From: Streptomyces sp. HUAS ZL42
GTDB taxonomy: Bacteria; Actinomycetota; Actinomycetes; Streptomycetales; Streptomycetaceae
DNA length: 64,000 nt
NCBI RefSeq assembly: GCF_040782645.1
Contig: NZ_CP160403.1
Coordinates: 5,553,001-5,617,000 of the forward strand
Direction: 5' to 3'
Shown here in pieces: positions 24,532 through 32,961 of this stretch; position 1 is the stretch's first letter, and each line of letters opens with the position of its first letter. Made by a program: the position numbers and the translations under genes. The notes beneath the pieces were generated by a model that ran no database searches, was not told the origin of the DNA, and saw nothing but the letters and a program-made list of their open reading frames with translations.

Positions 24532-24879
24532 ATGTCTGTAGTCGAACAGTACGCAAGAGCCCACATAGTCTCGGACGCGGACATCATCGATGAGGAAGCC
24601 GTCCCGGTGGTCCTGCGCTACGACCCTGACGCCGACCCTCGCTCGGTAAGGGTCGGCCTGCCCGGGACACACGAATACACGTTCTCCCGCTCACTGCTCG
24701 AACAGGGCCTGCGGACACCGGCCGAGTCCGGCGAGGTCCGGGTGTGGCCCTGCGGGCGCGTCCAGGCCGTCGTCGAGTTCCACTCGGCGCAGGGCACCTC
24801 GGTCGTGCAGTTCGACTCGAAGACACTTCTGCGCTTCCTGCGGCGGACGTACATGGCCGCTGCGCCCGTGGCGCGCTAA
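24532..24879 (+). CDS. ssgE: SsgA-like sporulation/cell-division protein (SsgE-like)
   Basis: The 115-residue SALP-family protein (VPVVLRYDPDADPRSVRVGLPGTHEYTFSRSLLEQGL; FDSKTLLRFLRRTYMA) belongs to a family confined to sporulating actinomycetes that guides septation and spore-wall remodelling through the divisome and peptidoglycan machinery. The symbol rests on remembered synteny with S. coelicolor (next to two penicillin-binding proteins and pmt), not on a comparison. ATG 24532 has AAGGGG ahead; the frame is open upstream but that part is the probable 5' leader. It converges with the first penicillin-binding protein (7 bp apart). Confidence 0.82.
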   Translation: MSVVEQYARAHIVSDADIIDEEAVPVVLRYDPDADPRSVRVGLPGTHEYTFSRSLLEQGLRTPAESGEVRVWPCGRVQAVVEFHSAQGTSVVQFDSKTLLRFLRRTYMAAAPVAR

Positions 24880-24886
24880 CGGGCGC

Positions 24887-26557
24887 TCAGCCGCCCATCC
24901 GCAGCACAGCCGCCACGATCGGCCCCGCCGTGTCGCCGCCGTGCCCGCCCGCCTGGACGACACCGGCGGCCGCCAGGTCACCGCGGTACGCCGTGAACCA
25001 GCCGTTGGGCTTGGACTGGCCGTCGACCTCGGCCGAGCCCGTCTTGGCTCCGTAGTTCGGGCCCAGGCCGGACATGGCCTCCGCGGCAGTGCCGTACGCG
25101 GCCGTGTACTGCATCAGTTCGCGCAGCTGGGACAGCGTGGACGCGGACATCGTGCGCGAGGCGGTGGCGAGCGTGCGGTGGTCGACGTCCGGGGAGACCA
25201 GGTACGGCTGGTGGAAGCTGCCCGACTTCACGGTCGCGGCCACCGACGCCATGTTCAGCGGGTTCATCCGCACCCCGCCCTGACCGATCAGGGACGCCGC
25301 CATCTGGGCCGCCGACTGCACCGGCACCGAGCCGTCGAAGGTCGGCACGCCGACCGCCCAGTTGTTCATCGACAGACCGAAGACCTGCTGCGCCTGCTGG
25401 GTCAGGTCGTTGTTCTCGAGCTCGGGCGCCTGGCTGATGAAGGCCGTGTTGCAGGAGCGCGCGAAGCTCGCCTTGAAGGTGCCGTTCTTGATCTGGAACT
25501 TGTCGTCGTTCTGGAACTTCCAGCCGCCGTACGTGAAGAACTTCGGGCACGGATGTTCCTCGTCCGCCGACGCCAGCCCCTTCTCGATCAGCAGCGACGA
25601 CGTGATGACCTTCATCGTGGAGCCGGGGGCCAGCGAGCCGTTGAACGCGACGTTGAAGCCGTGGCTGGTGTTCGCGACGGCCAGGATCTCGCCCGTCGAC
25701 GGGCGGATCACCACGACCGACGCGCGGGCGGTCCTGGCCACCTGCTGCTCCGCGGCCGCCTGCAGGGTCGGGCTCAGCGTCGTCTTCACCTTGCCCGGCG
25801 TGCCCTTGCTCAGCTCGAGGAGGGTCTTGTCGGAGGCCTTCTTCGCCTTCGACGCCTTGCCGCGCACCACCCGCAGCTCGACGCCCGCCTTGCCGCCCGC
25901 CGTCTTGCCGTACTTCTCGCGCAGCCCGTCCAGGACCGGTTCGAGGGACGGGTACTTCTCGGCGGTCAGCTCGTCGCCGTTGCGGTCGACCGCCGTGACC
26001 GGGGGCGTGCCGGACTCGCCGGTGACGAGGGTGTCGCCGTCCTGCAGGTCGGGGTGGACCACCGACGCGTGCCAGGCGATCTGCGGCTTGCCGTTCTTGG
26101 TGTTGCGGACGACGGTGAGGGCGCTGGTGTACGTCAGCGGCTTGCTGACGTCCTTGTACTTCACCGTCCCCTTCACGGTGAAGGGGACCTTGCCGTCCGC
26201 CGGGGTTCCGGCGGTGAGGGTGACGCCCGTGATGTGGGCGTCCTTGGAGTAGCCGGTCAGCAGGCCGGTGGCAGCGGCGGAGTCGTCCGTGACGGCGGCC
26301 GCCTGCGCGACCTTGCCCTGCTGCCAGGCGGTGAGGAACCGCTTGGACACGGTCGCCACCTCGTACGCCGAGGGCTTGCCGGTCCTGACCGTGGGCACCT
26401 CGCCCGAGGCGGCCCGCGAACCGTCGTCGGCGGCCGCACCGCCGCCGTACAGCGCGTAGACGCCGAACCCGGCGCCGACGACGACCACGGCGATCATCCC
26501 GCCGACCACGGCGGGACTCGTCTTCCGTCGCTCGGCGACGCGCCTTCTCTTGCCCAC
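24887..26557 (-). CDS. Penicillin-binding protein (transpeptidase) 1 of a tandem pair
   Basis: The 556-residue class B-like protein has an N-terminal membrane anchor (AVVGGMIAVVVVGAGFGVYALYG), an NTF2-like MecA-N domain (about 60-170), a dimerisation region and the transpeptidase domain with Ser313-x-x-Lys316 (GSTMK), Ser368-Cys-Asn370 and Lys505-Thr-Gly507. It should cross-link peptidoglycan outside the membrane; beside an ssg gene, a role in sporulation wall synthesis is likely but unproven. GTG 26557 was chosen to give a short basic tail before the anchor; its Shine-Dalgarno is weak. Confidence 0.88.
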   Translation of the reverse strand: MGKRRRVAERRKTSPAVVGGMIAVVVVGAGFGVYALYGGGAAADDGSRAASGEVPTVRTGKPSAYEVATVSKRFLTAWQQGKVAQAAAVTDDSAAATGLLTGYSKDAHITGVTLTAGTPADGKVPFTVKGTVKYKDVSKPLTYTSALTVVRNTKNGKPQIAWHASVVHPDLQDGDTLVTGESGTPPVTAVDRNGDELTAEKYPSLEPVLDGLREKYGKTAGGKAGVELRVVRGKASKAKKASDKTLLELSKGTPGKVKTTLSPTLQAAAEQQVARTARASVVVIRPSTGEILAVANTSHGFNVAFNGSLAPGSTMKVITSSLLIEKGLASADEEHPCPKFFTYGGWKFQNDDKFQIKNGTFKASFARSCNTAFISQAPELENNDLTQQAQQVFGLSMNNWAVGVPTFDGSVPVQSAAQMAASLIGQGGVRMNPLNMASVAATVKSGSFHQPYLVSPDVDHRTLATASRTMSASTLSQLRELMQYTAAYGTAAEAMSGLGPNYGAKTGSAEVDGQSKPNGWFTAYRGDLAAAGVVQAGGHGGDTAGPIVAAVLRMGG

Positions 26558-26669
26558 TTCCCACGATCCTTTGCGGTCCCCAGGGCGCCCCCACGCCCCT
26601 CTGCCCTCGCTACCCTCACAAACCCCAACGACGGCAACCAGAGTAGGGTCCCGGCCCGCGCGGGTGACG

Positions 26670-28310
26670 TCAGCCCCCGGTTCGTAGCACGGCTGCGACA
26701 ATCGGCCCGGCCGCGTCGACGCCGTGACCGGCGTCCTGGGCCATGGCCGCGGCGGCGATGTCGTTGCGGTAGCCCGTGAACCAGCTGTTGGACTTCGACT
26801 GCCCGTCGACCTCGGCGGAGCCGGTCTTCGCGCCGATGCGGCCGCTGAGTTCGGCCATCACTCCGGCCGCGGTGCCGCTGGTCGCGGTGCGGTTCATCAT
26901 CGCGCGCAGTTGCCTGACCGTACTCGCGTCCAGGCCCTGTGCCTTGGCCGGTTCACGGTCGTCGAGGCCCAGCGGCACGATCACCGGCTGGCGGAAGGTG
27001 CCCGTCATCGCGGTCGCCGTCACCGACGCCATGTTCAGCGGGCTCATCTGGACCTGGCCCTGGCCGATGAGGTTGGCCGCCTTGTCCGGGCCGCCCGCTG
27101 CCGGGACCGAGCCGTCGAAGGAGGGGATGCCGGTCTTCCAGTTGTCCTTGCCGAGCCCGAAGCGGTTCTGCGCCTCGTCGCTCAGGGACTCCGTCTTCAG
27201 ATCGTCCGTGTACTTGATGAAGGCCGTGTTGCAGGAGCGGGCGAAGCTGTCGGAGAGTGTCGCGTTCTCGTCCGGGGCGAGGTCCTTGAGGTTGTGGAAG
27301 GTCTGGCCCTCCCACATCGCGTTCGGCGGGCAGGGTGCGGGACCGTTGGCGGTCGTGATGTCGTTGTCGATGAGCGTGGCCGCGGTGAGGATCTTCATCG
27401 TGGATCCGGGCGCGAGCTTGCCCAGGAACGCGGCGTTGAAGCCGTCCTTGCGGTGGTTGGCGACGGCCAGCACCTCGCCCGTGCTGGGCTTCACGGCCAC
27501 GACCGACGACTCCGCGTACTTCTTCACGGCCTTCTCCGCGGCTGCCTGCACGCGCGCGCTGAGCGTCGTGCGCAACTTCCCCGCCCTGCCCTCGGCGAGG
27601 GTGAGCAGCGGGGTGTCGGCGGTCTCGGGGTCGGCGTGGTGGATCGCCAGCTCGACACCGGGCGTGCCGCCCGCCGTGTCGCCGTACTTGGCGCGCAGTT
27701 CGTCGAGGATCGGCCCGAGGGAGGGGTACTCGTCCTTGGTGAGGACCTGGTCGTTGCGATCCACGGCCTCGATCGGCGGGCTCGCCGACTCGCCGGTGAC
27801 CAGCGTGTCGTCCATGTTCCGCAGCTCGGGGTGGACGATCGCCGGCTGCCAGTCGACCAGGGCCCGCCCGGTGGTCACCCCGCGCACCACCGTCAGCCGG
27901 CTCTTGTAGGCGAGGGGCTTGGACTTCCCCTCGTACGACACCGTTGCCTTCACCGTGAAGGGCATGGTGGCTCCGGTGGCCGTACCGGGCGTGATCTTCA
28001 CGCCGGTGATGTGTGCGGCCTGGCTGTACGCCGTCAGCAGCGGCTCCGCCTTCTGCGCGTTGTTGGTGTACGACGCCGCGGTCGCCGCGTTCGCCTTCTC
28101 CCAGGCCGCGAAGAAGTCGGCCGTCGCCTTCTTCACCTCGGAACTGCTGGGCGGCCCCGTCTTCTTGGCCGCCGCCGCCCCGCCCGATCCGCCGCCGGAT
28201 CCCCCGTCCCCGTTCAGAGCGGACACGATGTTGAAGGCCCCGTACCCGGCCCCGCCCACCATGACGGCGAACACCGTGCCGACTATGGCGGCCTTTGCCC
28301 CCTTGTGCAT
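26670..28310 (-). CDS. Penicillin-binding protein (transpeptidase) 2 of a tandem pair
   Basis: The 546-residue paralogue of the neighbouring gene has the same layout: anchor (AAIVGTVFAVMVGGAGYGAF), Gly/Ser linker, MecA-N domain, then Ser303-x-x-Lys306 (GSTMK), Ser359-Cys-Asn361 and Lys495-Thr-Gly497 (AKTGSAEVDGQSK, shared word for word with its neighbour). Tandem duplication is evident from colinear similarity along the whole length. It is the upstream member on the same strand, 112 bp apart. Confidence 0.88.
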   Translation of the reverse strand: MHKGAKAAIVGTVFAVMVGGAGYGAFNIVSALNGDGGSGGGSGGAAAAKKTGPPSSSEVKKATADFFAAWEKANAATAASYTNNAQKAEPLLTAYSQAAHITGVKITPGTATGATMPFTVKATVSYEGKSKPLAYKSRLTVVRGVTTGRALVDWQPAIVHPELRNMDDTLVTGESASPPIEAVDRNDQVLTKDEYPSLGPILDELRAKYGDTAGGTPGVELAIHHADPETADTPLLTLAEGRAGKLRTTLSARVQAAAEKAVKKYAESSVVAVKPSTGEVLAVANHRKDGFNAAFLGKLAPGSTMKILTAATLIDNDITTANGPAPCPPNAMWEGQTFHNLKDLAPDENATLSDSFARSCNTAFIKYTDDLKTESLSDEAQNRFGLGKDNWKTGIPSFDGSVPAAGGPDKAANLIGQGQVQMSPLNMASVTATAMTGTFRQPVIVPLGLDDREPAKAQGLDASTVRQLRAMMNRTATSGTAAGVMAELSGRIGAKTGSAEVDGQSKSNSWFTGYRNDIAAAAMAQDAGHGVDAAGPIVAAVLRTGG

Positions 28311-28365
28311 CCTTCCGATCCCTCCCCGTGAGCCTTCCCCGCGCCTTTTGAACGCGTTCAGAAGG

Positions 28366-28402
28366 CAGACCCTGCACGCACTGTATGCGGGATGAGGGTC
28401 TG
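28366..28402. terminator. Hairpin between pmt and the penicillin-binding protein gene
   Basis: CAGACCCT (28366-28373) pairs with AGGGTCTG (28395-28402); CGCA/TGCG can extend the stem inside. It probably ends the pmt transcript, which comes from the right. Confidence 0.45.
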
Positions 28403-28452
28403 CTGTGACGGGAGTTTGCGGAAGTTGGCCGAAGGGAGATCAGGGATCTGAC

Positions 28453-30195
28453 TCAGACCCAGGTATCCAGCCACATCCGCGACCGCCACTGGTCGATGGG
28501 GATCGCCTGGCCGGTGTACAGGGGCCAGAAGTAGATGAAGTTCCAGGCGATCAGCAGTACCAGGACGCCCGCTCCCGTCGCGCCCGCGACGCGGCGGGTG
28601 TCCGTGGAGCCCGGGGGGCCGATGATCGCGCCGAGGAGCATGGCCACCGCCAGGCAGAGGAACGGCAGGAAGACGACGGCGTAGAAGAGGAAGATCGTGC
28701 GCTCCTGGTACATGAACCAGGGCAGGTAACCGGCCGCGATGCCGCAGGCGATCGCACCCGCGCGCCAGTCGCGGCGGAAGAACCAGCGCCACAGGACGTA
28801 CAGGACCGCGAAGCAGGCCACCCACCACAGCAGCGGCGTGCCGATCGCGAGGACCTCGCGCGCGCACTTCTCGCCCGCGTCGACGGGGCAGCCGTCCTTG
28901 CCCGGCGACGGGGACTCGTAGAAGTACGACACGGGGCGGCCGAGGACGAGCCAGCTCCACGGGTTCGACTGGTAGTTGTGCGGCGAGGTCAGGTGGGTGT
29001 GGAACTCGTACACCTCGTGCTCGTAGTGCCACAGGCTGCGCCACCAGTCCGGGAACAGCCACGACCAGCTGCTGCCCTTTCCGTCGGTGACCGCCCAGTT
29101 GCGGTAGTAGCCGCCGGAGCCGTTGTCCGAGGAGAGGATCCAGCCCGTCCAGGAGACGACGTACGTCACGATCGCCACCGGGACCGTCGCCAGGAACGCG
29201 AAGCCCAGGTCGCGCTTGAGGACCGCCGAGTACGGGTGGCGGGCGCCCGCCACCTTGCGGGAGCCGACGTCCCACAGGACGGCCATCACGCAGAACGCGG
29301 CCAGGATGTACAGGCCGTTCCATTTCGTGCCGATGGCCAGGCCCAGCATCAGGCCCGCCAGCCAGCGCCAGGGGCGCCATCCGAAGCGGGTGGTCTCCGC
29401 CACGTGCGCGTCGGGGCGGTAGCGGCCGTCCGCGTCCGGCGCGAGCGCGGCCGCGAGTTTCTCGCGCGCCTTGTCCCGGTCGACGACCAGGCAGCCGAAC
29501 GCGGCCAGCACGAAGAACATCAGCACACCGTCGAGCAGCGAGGTGCGGCTCATCACGAAGGCCAGACCGTCGACGGCCATGAGGGCGCCGGCCAGGCAGC
29601 CGAGGAAGGTGGAGCGGAACAGGCGGCGCCCGATGCGGCACAGCAGCAGCACCGAGAGCGTCCCCAGAAGCGCCGTCATGAAGCGCCAGCCGAACGGGTT
29701 GAACCCGAACATCAGCTCGCCGAGGCCGATGACGTACTTGCCGACCGGCGGGTGCACCACGTACGCCGCGTCCGTCGGGATCGACACGTGCCCGTTCGAG
29801 GAAAGGATCAGGTCGTTGGCGTTCTTGTCCCAGTTGACCTCGAAGCCGCGGTGGACGAGCGCCCAGGCGTCCTTGGCGTAGTACGTCTCGTCGAATATCA
29901 CCTTCTTCGGGTTGCCCAGGTCCCAGAACCGCATCACACCCGCCATCAGCGTGACCAGCAGCGGGCCGACCCAGCCCGACCAGCGCGCGATGCGCTCGGC
30001 GCCCGCCCGCGGGATCCCGAGCGCCTGCCACAGCCGCGGGCTGGGCTCGGCGTACGGCGGCACGAGCCGGTCGCGGACATCGCTGGTGGGCGCCGCCGTG
30101 TATCCGAAACGGCGCAGCCGCTGCTGCCAGGAAGGCCGCTGGTCGTGCGGTGCCTGGCTCTGCCGGGTGTCCATGGAGGACGCGGTACTGGTCAC
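28453..30195 (-). CDS. pmt: Dolichyl-phosphate-mannose-protein mannosyltransferase (Pmt)
   Basis: The 580-residue polytopic GT39 enzyme transfers mannose from polyprenyl-phosphomannose to Ser/Thr of proteins during Sec export. The catalytic Asp-Glu pair is in the first external loop (VIFDETYYAKDAW, D102-E103), followed by helices such as LLGTLSVLLLCRIGRRLF and the conserved YNFY-equivalent LIAWNFIYFWPLYTG near the C-terminus. ATG 30195 was used; an internal Met at residue 8 is possible. It is divergent from rsmI with 114 bp between. Confidence 0.9.
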   Translation of the reverse strand: MTSTASSMDTRQSQAPHDQRPSWQQRLRRFGYTAAPTSDVRDRLVPPYAEPSPRLWQALGIPRAGAERIARWSGWVGPLLVTLMAGVMRFWDLGNPKKVIFDETYYAKDAWALVHRGFEVNWDKNANDLILSSNGHVSIPTDAAYVVHPPVGKYVIGLGELMFGFNPFGWRFMTALLGTLSVLLLCRIGRRLFRSTFLGCLAGALMAVDGLAFVMSRTSLLDGVLMFFVLAAFGCLVVDRDKAREKLAAALAPDADGRYRPDAHVAETTRFGWRPWRWLAGLMLGLAIGTKWNGLYILAAFCVMAVLWDVGSRKVAGARHPYSAVLKRDLGFAFLATVPVAIVTYVVSWTGWILSSDNGSGGYYRNWAVTDGKGSSWSWLFPDWWRSLWHYEHEVYEFHTHLTSPHNYQSNPWSWLVLGRPVSYFYESPSPGKDGCPVDAGEKCAREVLAIGTPLLWWVACFAVLYVLWRWFFRRDWRAGAIACGIAAGYLPWFMYQERTIFLFYAVVFLPFLCLAVAMLLGAIIGPPGSTDTRRVAGATGAGVLVLLIAWNFIYFWPLYTGQAIPIDQWRSRMWLDTWV

Positions 30196-30309
30196 CGCGC
30201 CATCGTAGGGAACCCTTCTGTGCGAGTCCCGTGCATGGGCGGGACCGGTCCGGATGCGACCGGTTCGGGCGGTCTCCAGGAGGGCGCCGGCCCCTGGGAG
30301 GATGGGGGT

Positions 30310-31170
30310 GTGACTGGAACCCTTGTTTTGGCGGGCACCCCCATCGGCGACATCGCGGACGCCCCGCCCCGGCTCGCCGAGGAACTGGCCGGTGCGGACG
30401 TCGTCGCCGCCGAGGACACGCGGCGGCTGCGGCGGCTGACGCAGGCGCTGGGCGTGACGCCCAAGGGGCGCGTCGTGTCGTACTTCGAGGGCAACGAGTC
30501 AGCCCGTACGCCGGAGCTGGTCGAGGAGCTCGTCAACGGCGCGCGCGTACTGCTCGTCACCGACGCCGGGATGCCGTCCGTCTCCGACCCCGGCTACCGG
30601 CTGGTCGCCGCGGCCGTCGAGAAGGACGTCCGCGTCACCGCGGTGCCCGGCCCGTCCGCCGTGCTCACCGCGCTCGCGCTGTCCGGGCTGCCCGTCGACC
30701 GGTTCTGCTTCGAGGGGTTCCTGCCGCGGAAGGCGGGGGAGCGGCTGTCGCGGCTTCGGGAGGTGGCGCGGGAGCGCCGGACGCTCGTGTACTTCGAGGC
30801 CCCGCACCGGCTCGACGACACCCTCGCCGCGATGGCCGAGGTGTTCGGCGCGGAGCGGCGGGCCGCCGTCTGCCGTGAACTGACCAAGACGTACGAGGAG
30901 GTCAGGCGCGGCCCGCTGGGCGAGCTGGCGGAGTGGGCCGCGGACGGCGTGCGGGGTGAGATCACCGTCGTCGTCGAGGGGGCGGCGGAGCAGGGACCGC
31001 AGGAGCTCGACGCCGCGGAACTGGTGCGGCGGGTACGGGTGCGCGAGGAGGCGGGGGAGCGGCGCAAGGAGGCGATCGCGGCGGTGGCGACGGAGGCCGG
31101 ACTGCCGAAGCGGGTGGTGTTCGACGCGGTGGTGGCGGACAAGAACGCCGCTTCGCAAAGTGGTGCGTGA
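30310..31170 (+). CDS. rsmI: 16S rRNA (cytidine1402-2'-O)-methyltransferase
   Basis: The 286-residue SAM-dependent tetrapyrrole-methylase-fold enzyme has GTPIGD (9-14), AEDTRR, the central VTDAGMPSVSDPGYRLV and the SAM loop PGPSAVLTALALSGLP. It methylates the 2'-OH of C1402 in the ribosomal P site. GTG 30310 is 8 nt after GGAGG. The C-terminal helix EEAGERRKEAIAAVATEAGLPKRVVFDAVV is the RsmI helical domain. It stands first in the conserved order rsmI - tatD - rpfB - rsmA - ispE. Confidence 0.92.
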   Translation: MTGTLVLAGTPIGDIADAPPRLAEELAGADVVAAEDTRRLRRLTQALGVTPKGRVVSYFEGNESARTPELVEELVNGARVLLVTDAGMPSVSDPGYRLVAAAVEKDVRVTAVPGPSAVLTALALSGLPVDRFCFEGFLPRKAGERLSRLREVARERRTLVYFEAPHRLDDTLAAMAEVFGAERRAAVCRELTKTYEEVRRGPLGELAEWAADGVRGEITVVVEGAAEQGPQELDAAELVRRVRVREEAGERRKEAIAAVATEAGLPKRVVFDAVVADKNAASQSGA

Positions 31171-31404
31171 GGTAGGTCATACCCCCTCTGAGCAGGGCGC
31201 ATCTCCTCTGAGCGCGCGCCCCGCGGGCGGGCAAAAGCGCTTCCCCGAAAGGCAAAGTCCGGACCCGGTGCGCAGGCCGGTATGGCAAGGAACGTCCAAA
31301 TCGGATCCAACACTCGACAGGGCTGGTGCGTTCACGCCGGTGGAAGCGTCCACTGGTTGAGGGGACGCAACCGTCCCTGTGTCCAGCGGACCAGAGGAGC
31401 TGGC

Positions 31405-31812
31405 ATGAGTGAGATCGCAGGGCAGACCGGCCTTCGCAGCGCGGCGACCGCCATCGTCCACGAGTCGTACTCCTTCGCCTGCATGCGGTGCGGGCACGGC
31501 TGGGAGCAGTCCTACGAGATAGAGCACCACACGGACGCCCAGGGCCAGGAGTTCGTCATGTACGTAGCCGACGGTCGCGTCGTGCCGTCGCCGTTGAGCC
31601 GCCCCGCGTGTCAGAACTGTGACGGCCATGTCGTGCGCATCATGCGGGCCGGGCAGGTCTCGTCGGTGCTCAGCGCGGAGCGCCGGCACCAGCACCGCGC
31701 ACCACAGGCCGGGCCGGTGGAGGCGCCCGTGTCGGCCCGGGAGCGGCCGAGGGAGCAGCACCACTGGCACCTGTCCGACCTTCTGCACCCCTTCCAGCGC
31801 AGGACGAGCTGA
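31405..31812 (+). CDS. Small zinc-ribbon-like protein of unknown function
   Basis: The 135-residue soluble protein has two Cys pairs, Cys26-x-x-Cys29 (CMRCGHGW) and Cys69-x-x-Cys72 (CQNCDGH), 39 residues apart, the spacing of a zinc ribbon. His-rich and Arg-rich low-complexity sequence follows, then a conserved-looking end HHWHLSDLLHPFQRR. GAGGAG precedes ATG 31405. The 234-bp 5' gap is G+C-rich with no gene; I could not match it to a known riboswitch. The family is unknown to me; a DNA/RNA-associated role is only a guess. Confidence 0.75.
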   Translation: MSEIAGQTGLRSAATAIVHESYSFACMRCGHGWEQSYEIEHHTDAQGQEFVMYVADGRVVPSPLSRPACQNCDGHVVRIMRAGQVSSVLSAERRHQHRAPQAGPVEAPVSARERPREQHHWHLSDLLHPFQRRTS

Positions 31813-31859
31813 CACGCTCCGCGATCGGTGAGGGCATGCCCCTTTCGTAGGATCGGGGC

Positions 31860-32807
31860 ATGCCTTCGAACGCCTCCGGCCCCACCGAGAAGAACGCGGC
31901 CCCGCCGCCGCTCCCGGAACCCCTCCGGGTCCCGGTCGCCGACTCGCACACCCACCTCGACATACAGTCCGGCACGGCCGAGGAAGTTCTTGCCAAGGCT
32001 GCGTCGGTTGGGGTCACTACGGTCGTGCAGGTCGGCTGCGACGTGGCCGGCTCGCGGTGGGCGGCCGAGACCGCGGCTCGGTACGACGCCGTCCACGCGA
32101 CGGTCGCCCTGCATCCCAACGAGGCCCCGCGCATCGTGCACGGCGACCCCGACGGCTGGTCGCGGCAGGGAGCGCGCGAGCCGGGAAACCAGGGGGCGGC
32201 CCGCAGGGCCTCGGTTGAGGGTGGTGGTGGGAGACGGGCGGGCGACGCCGGCCTCGACGAGGCGCTCGCCGAGATCGACCGTCTGGCCGCGCTGCCCCAG
32301 GTCAAGGGCGTCGGCGAGACGGGCCTCGACTACTTCCGCACCGGCCCGGAGGGCAAGGCGGCCCAGGAGAAGTCCTTCCGCGCCCACATCGAGATCGCCA
32401 AGCGGCACGGCAAGGCACTCGTCATCCACGACCGCGACGCCCACGCCGACGTGCTGCGCGTCCTGAAGGAGGAGGGCGCTCCCGAGCGGACGGTGTTCCA
32501 CTGCTACTCGGGGGACGCGGAGATGGCGGAGATCTGTGCCGGCGCCGGATACTTCATGTCCTTCGCCGGCAACGTCACCTTCAAGAACGCCCAGAACCTG
32601 CGCGACGCACTCGCGGTGGCGCCTCTGGAGCTGGTCCTGGTGGAGACGGACGCGCCCTTCCTGACGCCGGTGCCGTACCGCGGACGGCCCAACGCCCCGT
32701 ATCTCATTCCGGTCACGGTGCGTGCCATGGCCGCCGTGCGCGGCATCGACGAGGACGCGCTGGCGACGGCGCTGGGGGCGAACACGGCCCGGGCCTTCGA
32801 TTACTGA
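31860..32807 (+). CDS. tatD: TatD-family metal-dependent hydrolase
   Basis: The 315-residue TIM-barrel hydrolase has the metal motif DSHTHLD (H30, H32), Glu in GVGETGLDYF, His in VIHDRDAHAD and in TVFHCYSG, and the Asp in VLVETDAPFLTP, the full TatD set. Family members are 3'-5' DNA/RNA nucleases. Between GDPDGWSRQ and GLDEALAEIDRL lies a low-complexity stretch of about 25 residues (GAREPGNQGAARRASVEGGG...) not expected in the family, probably an in-frame insertion. The rsmI-tatD-rpfB order is conserved in actinobacteria. Confidence 0.88.
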   Translation: MPSNASGPTEKNAAPPPLPEPLRVPVADSHTHLDIQSGTAEEVLAKAASVGVTTVVQVGCDVAGSRWAAETAARYDAVHATVALHPNEAPRIVHGDPDGWSRQGAREPGNQGAARRASVEGGGGRRAGDAGLDEALAEIDRLAALPQVKGVGETGLDYFRTGPEGKAAQEKSFRAHIEIAKRHGKALVIHDRDAHADVLRVLKEEGAPERTVFHCYSGDAEMAEICAGAGYFMSFAGNVTFKNAQNLRDALAVAPLELVLVETDAPFLTPVPYRGRPNAPYLIPVTVRAMAAVRGIDEDALATALGANTARAFDY

Positions 32808-32813
32808 CCGTGT

Positions 32814-32836
32814 GTGATGTGTAACTTACGCATCAC
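32814..32836. promoter_or_regulatory. 23-bp palindrome upstream of rpfB
   Basis: The arms GTGATGTGTAA and TTACGCATCAC flank a central C, with one mismatch. It lies 7 bp after the tatD stop and 126 bp before the rpfB start, among AT-richer sequence, and looks like a dimeric regulator site. The cognate regulator is unknown. Confidence 0.6.
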
Positions 32837-32961
32837 GATCGAGGCTCGTCACCTCGGGCCCTCATGTCACTCCCCGTAGTCATGTTGCTTTGGGGGGTGA
32901 CCGATCTCCGCTAGGTTCTCGGGCCGATCCGGGCCCCTCTGGACCTCTGGAGCGTGTCGGC

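Noticed and set aside
31171..31404. Possible riboswitch in the leader of the zinc-ribbon gene
   Set aside because: The segment has short G+C-rich stems and GGCAAAGTCCGG, but I could not match it to cobalamin, TPP, ZTP, c-di-AMP or guanidine consensus elements.
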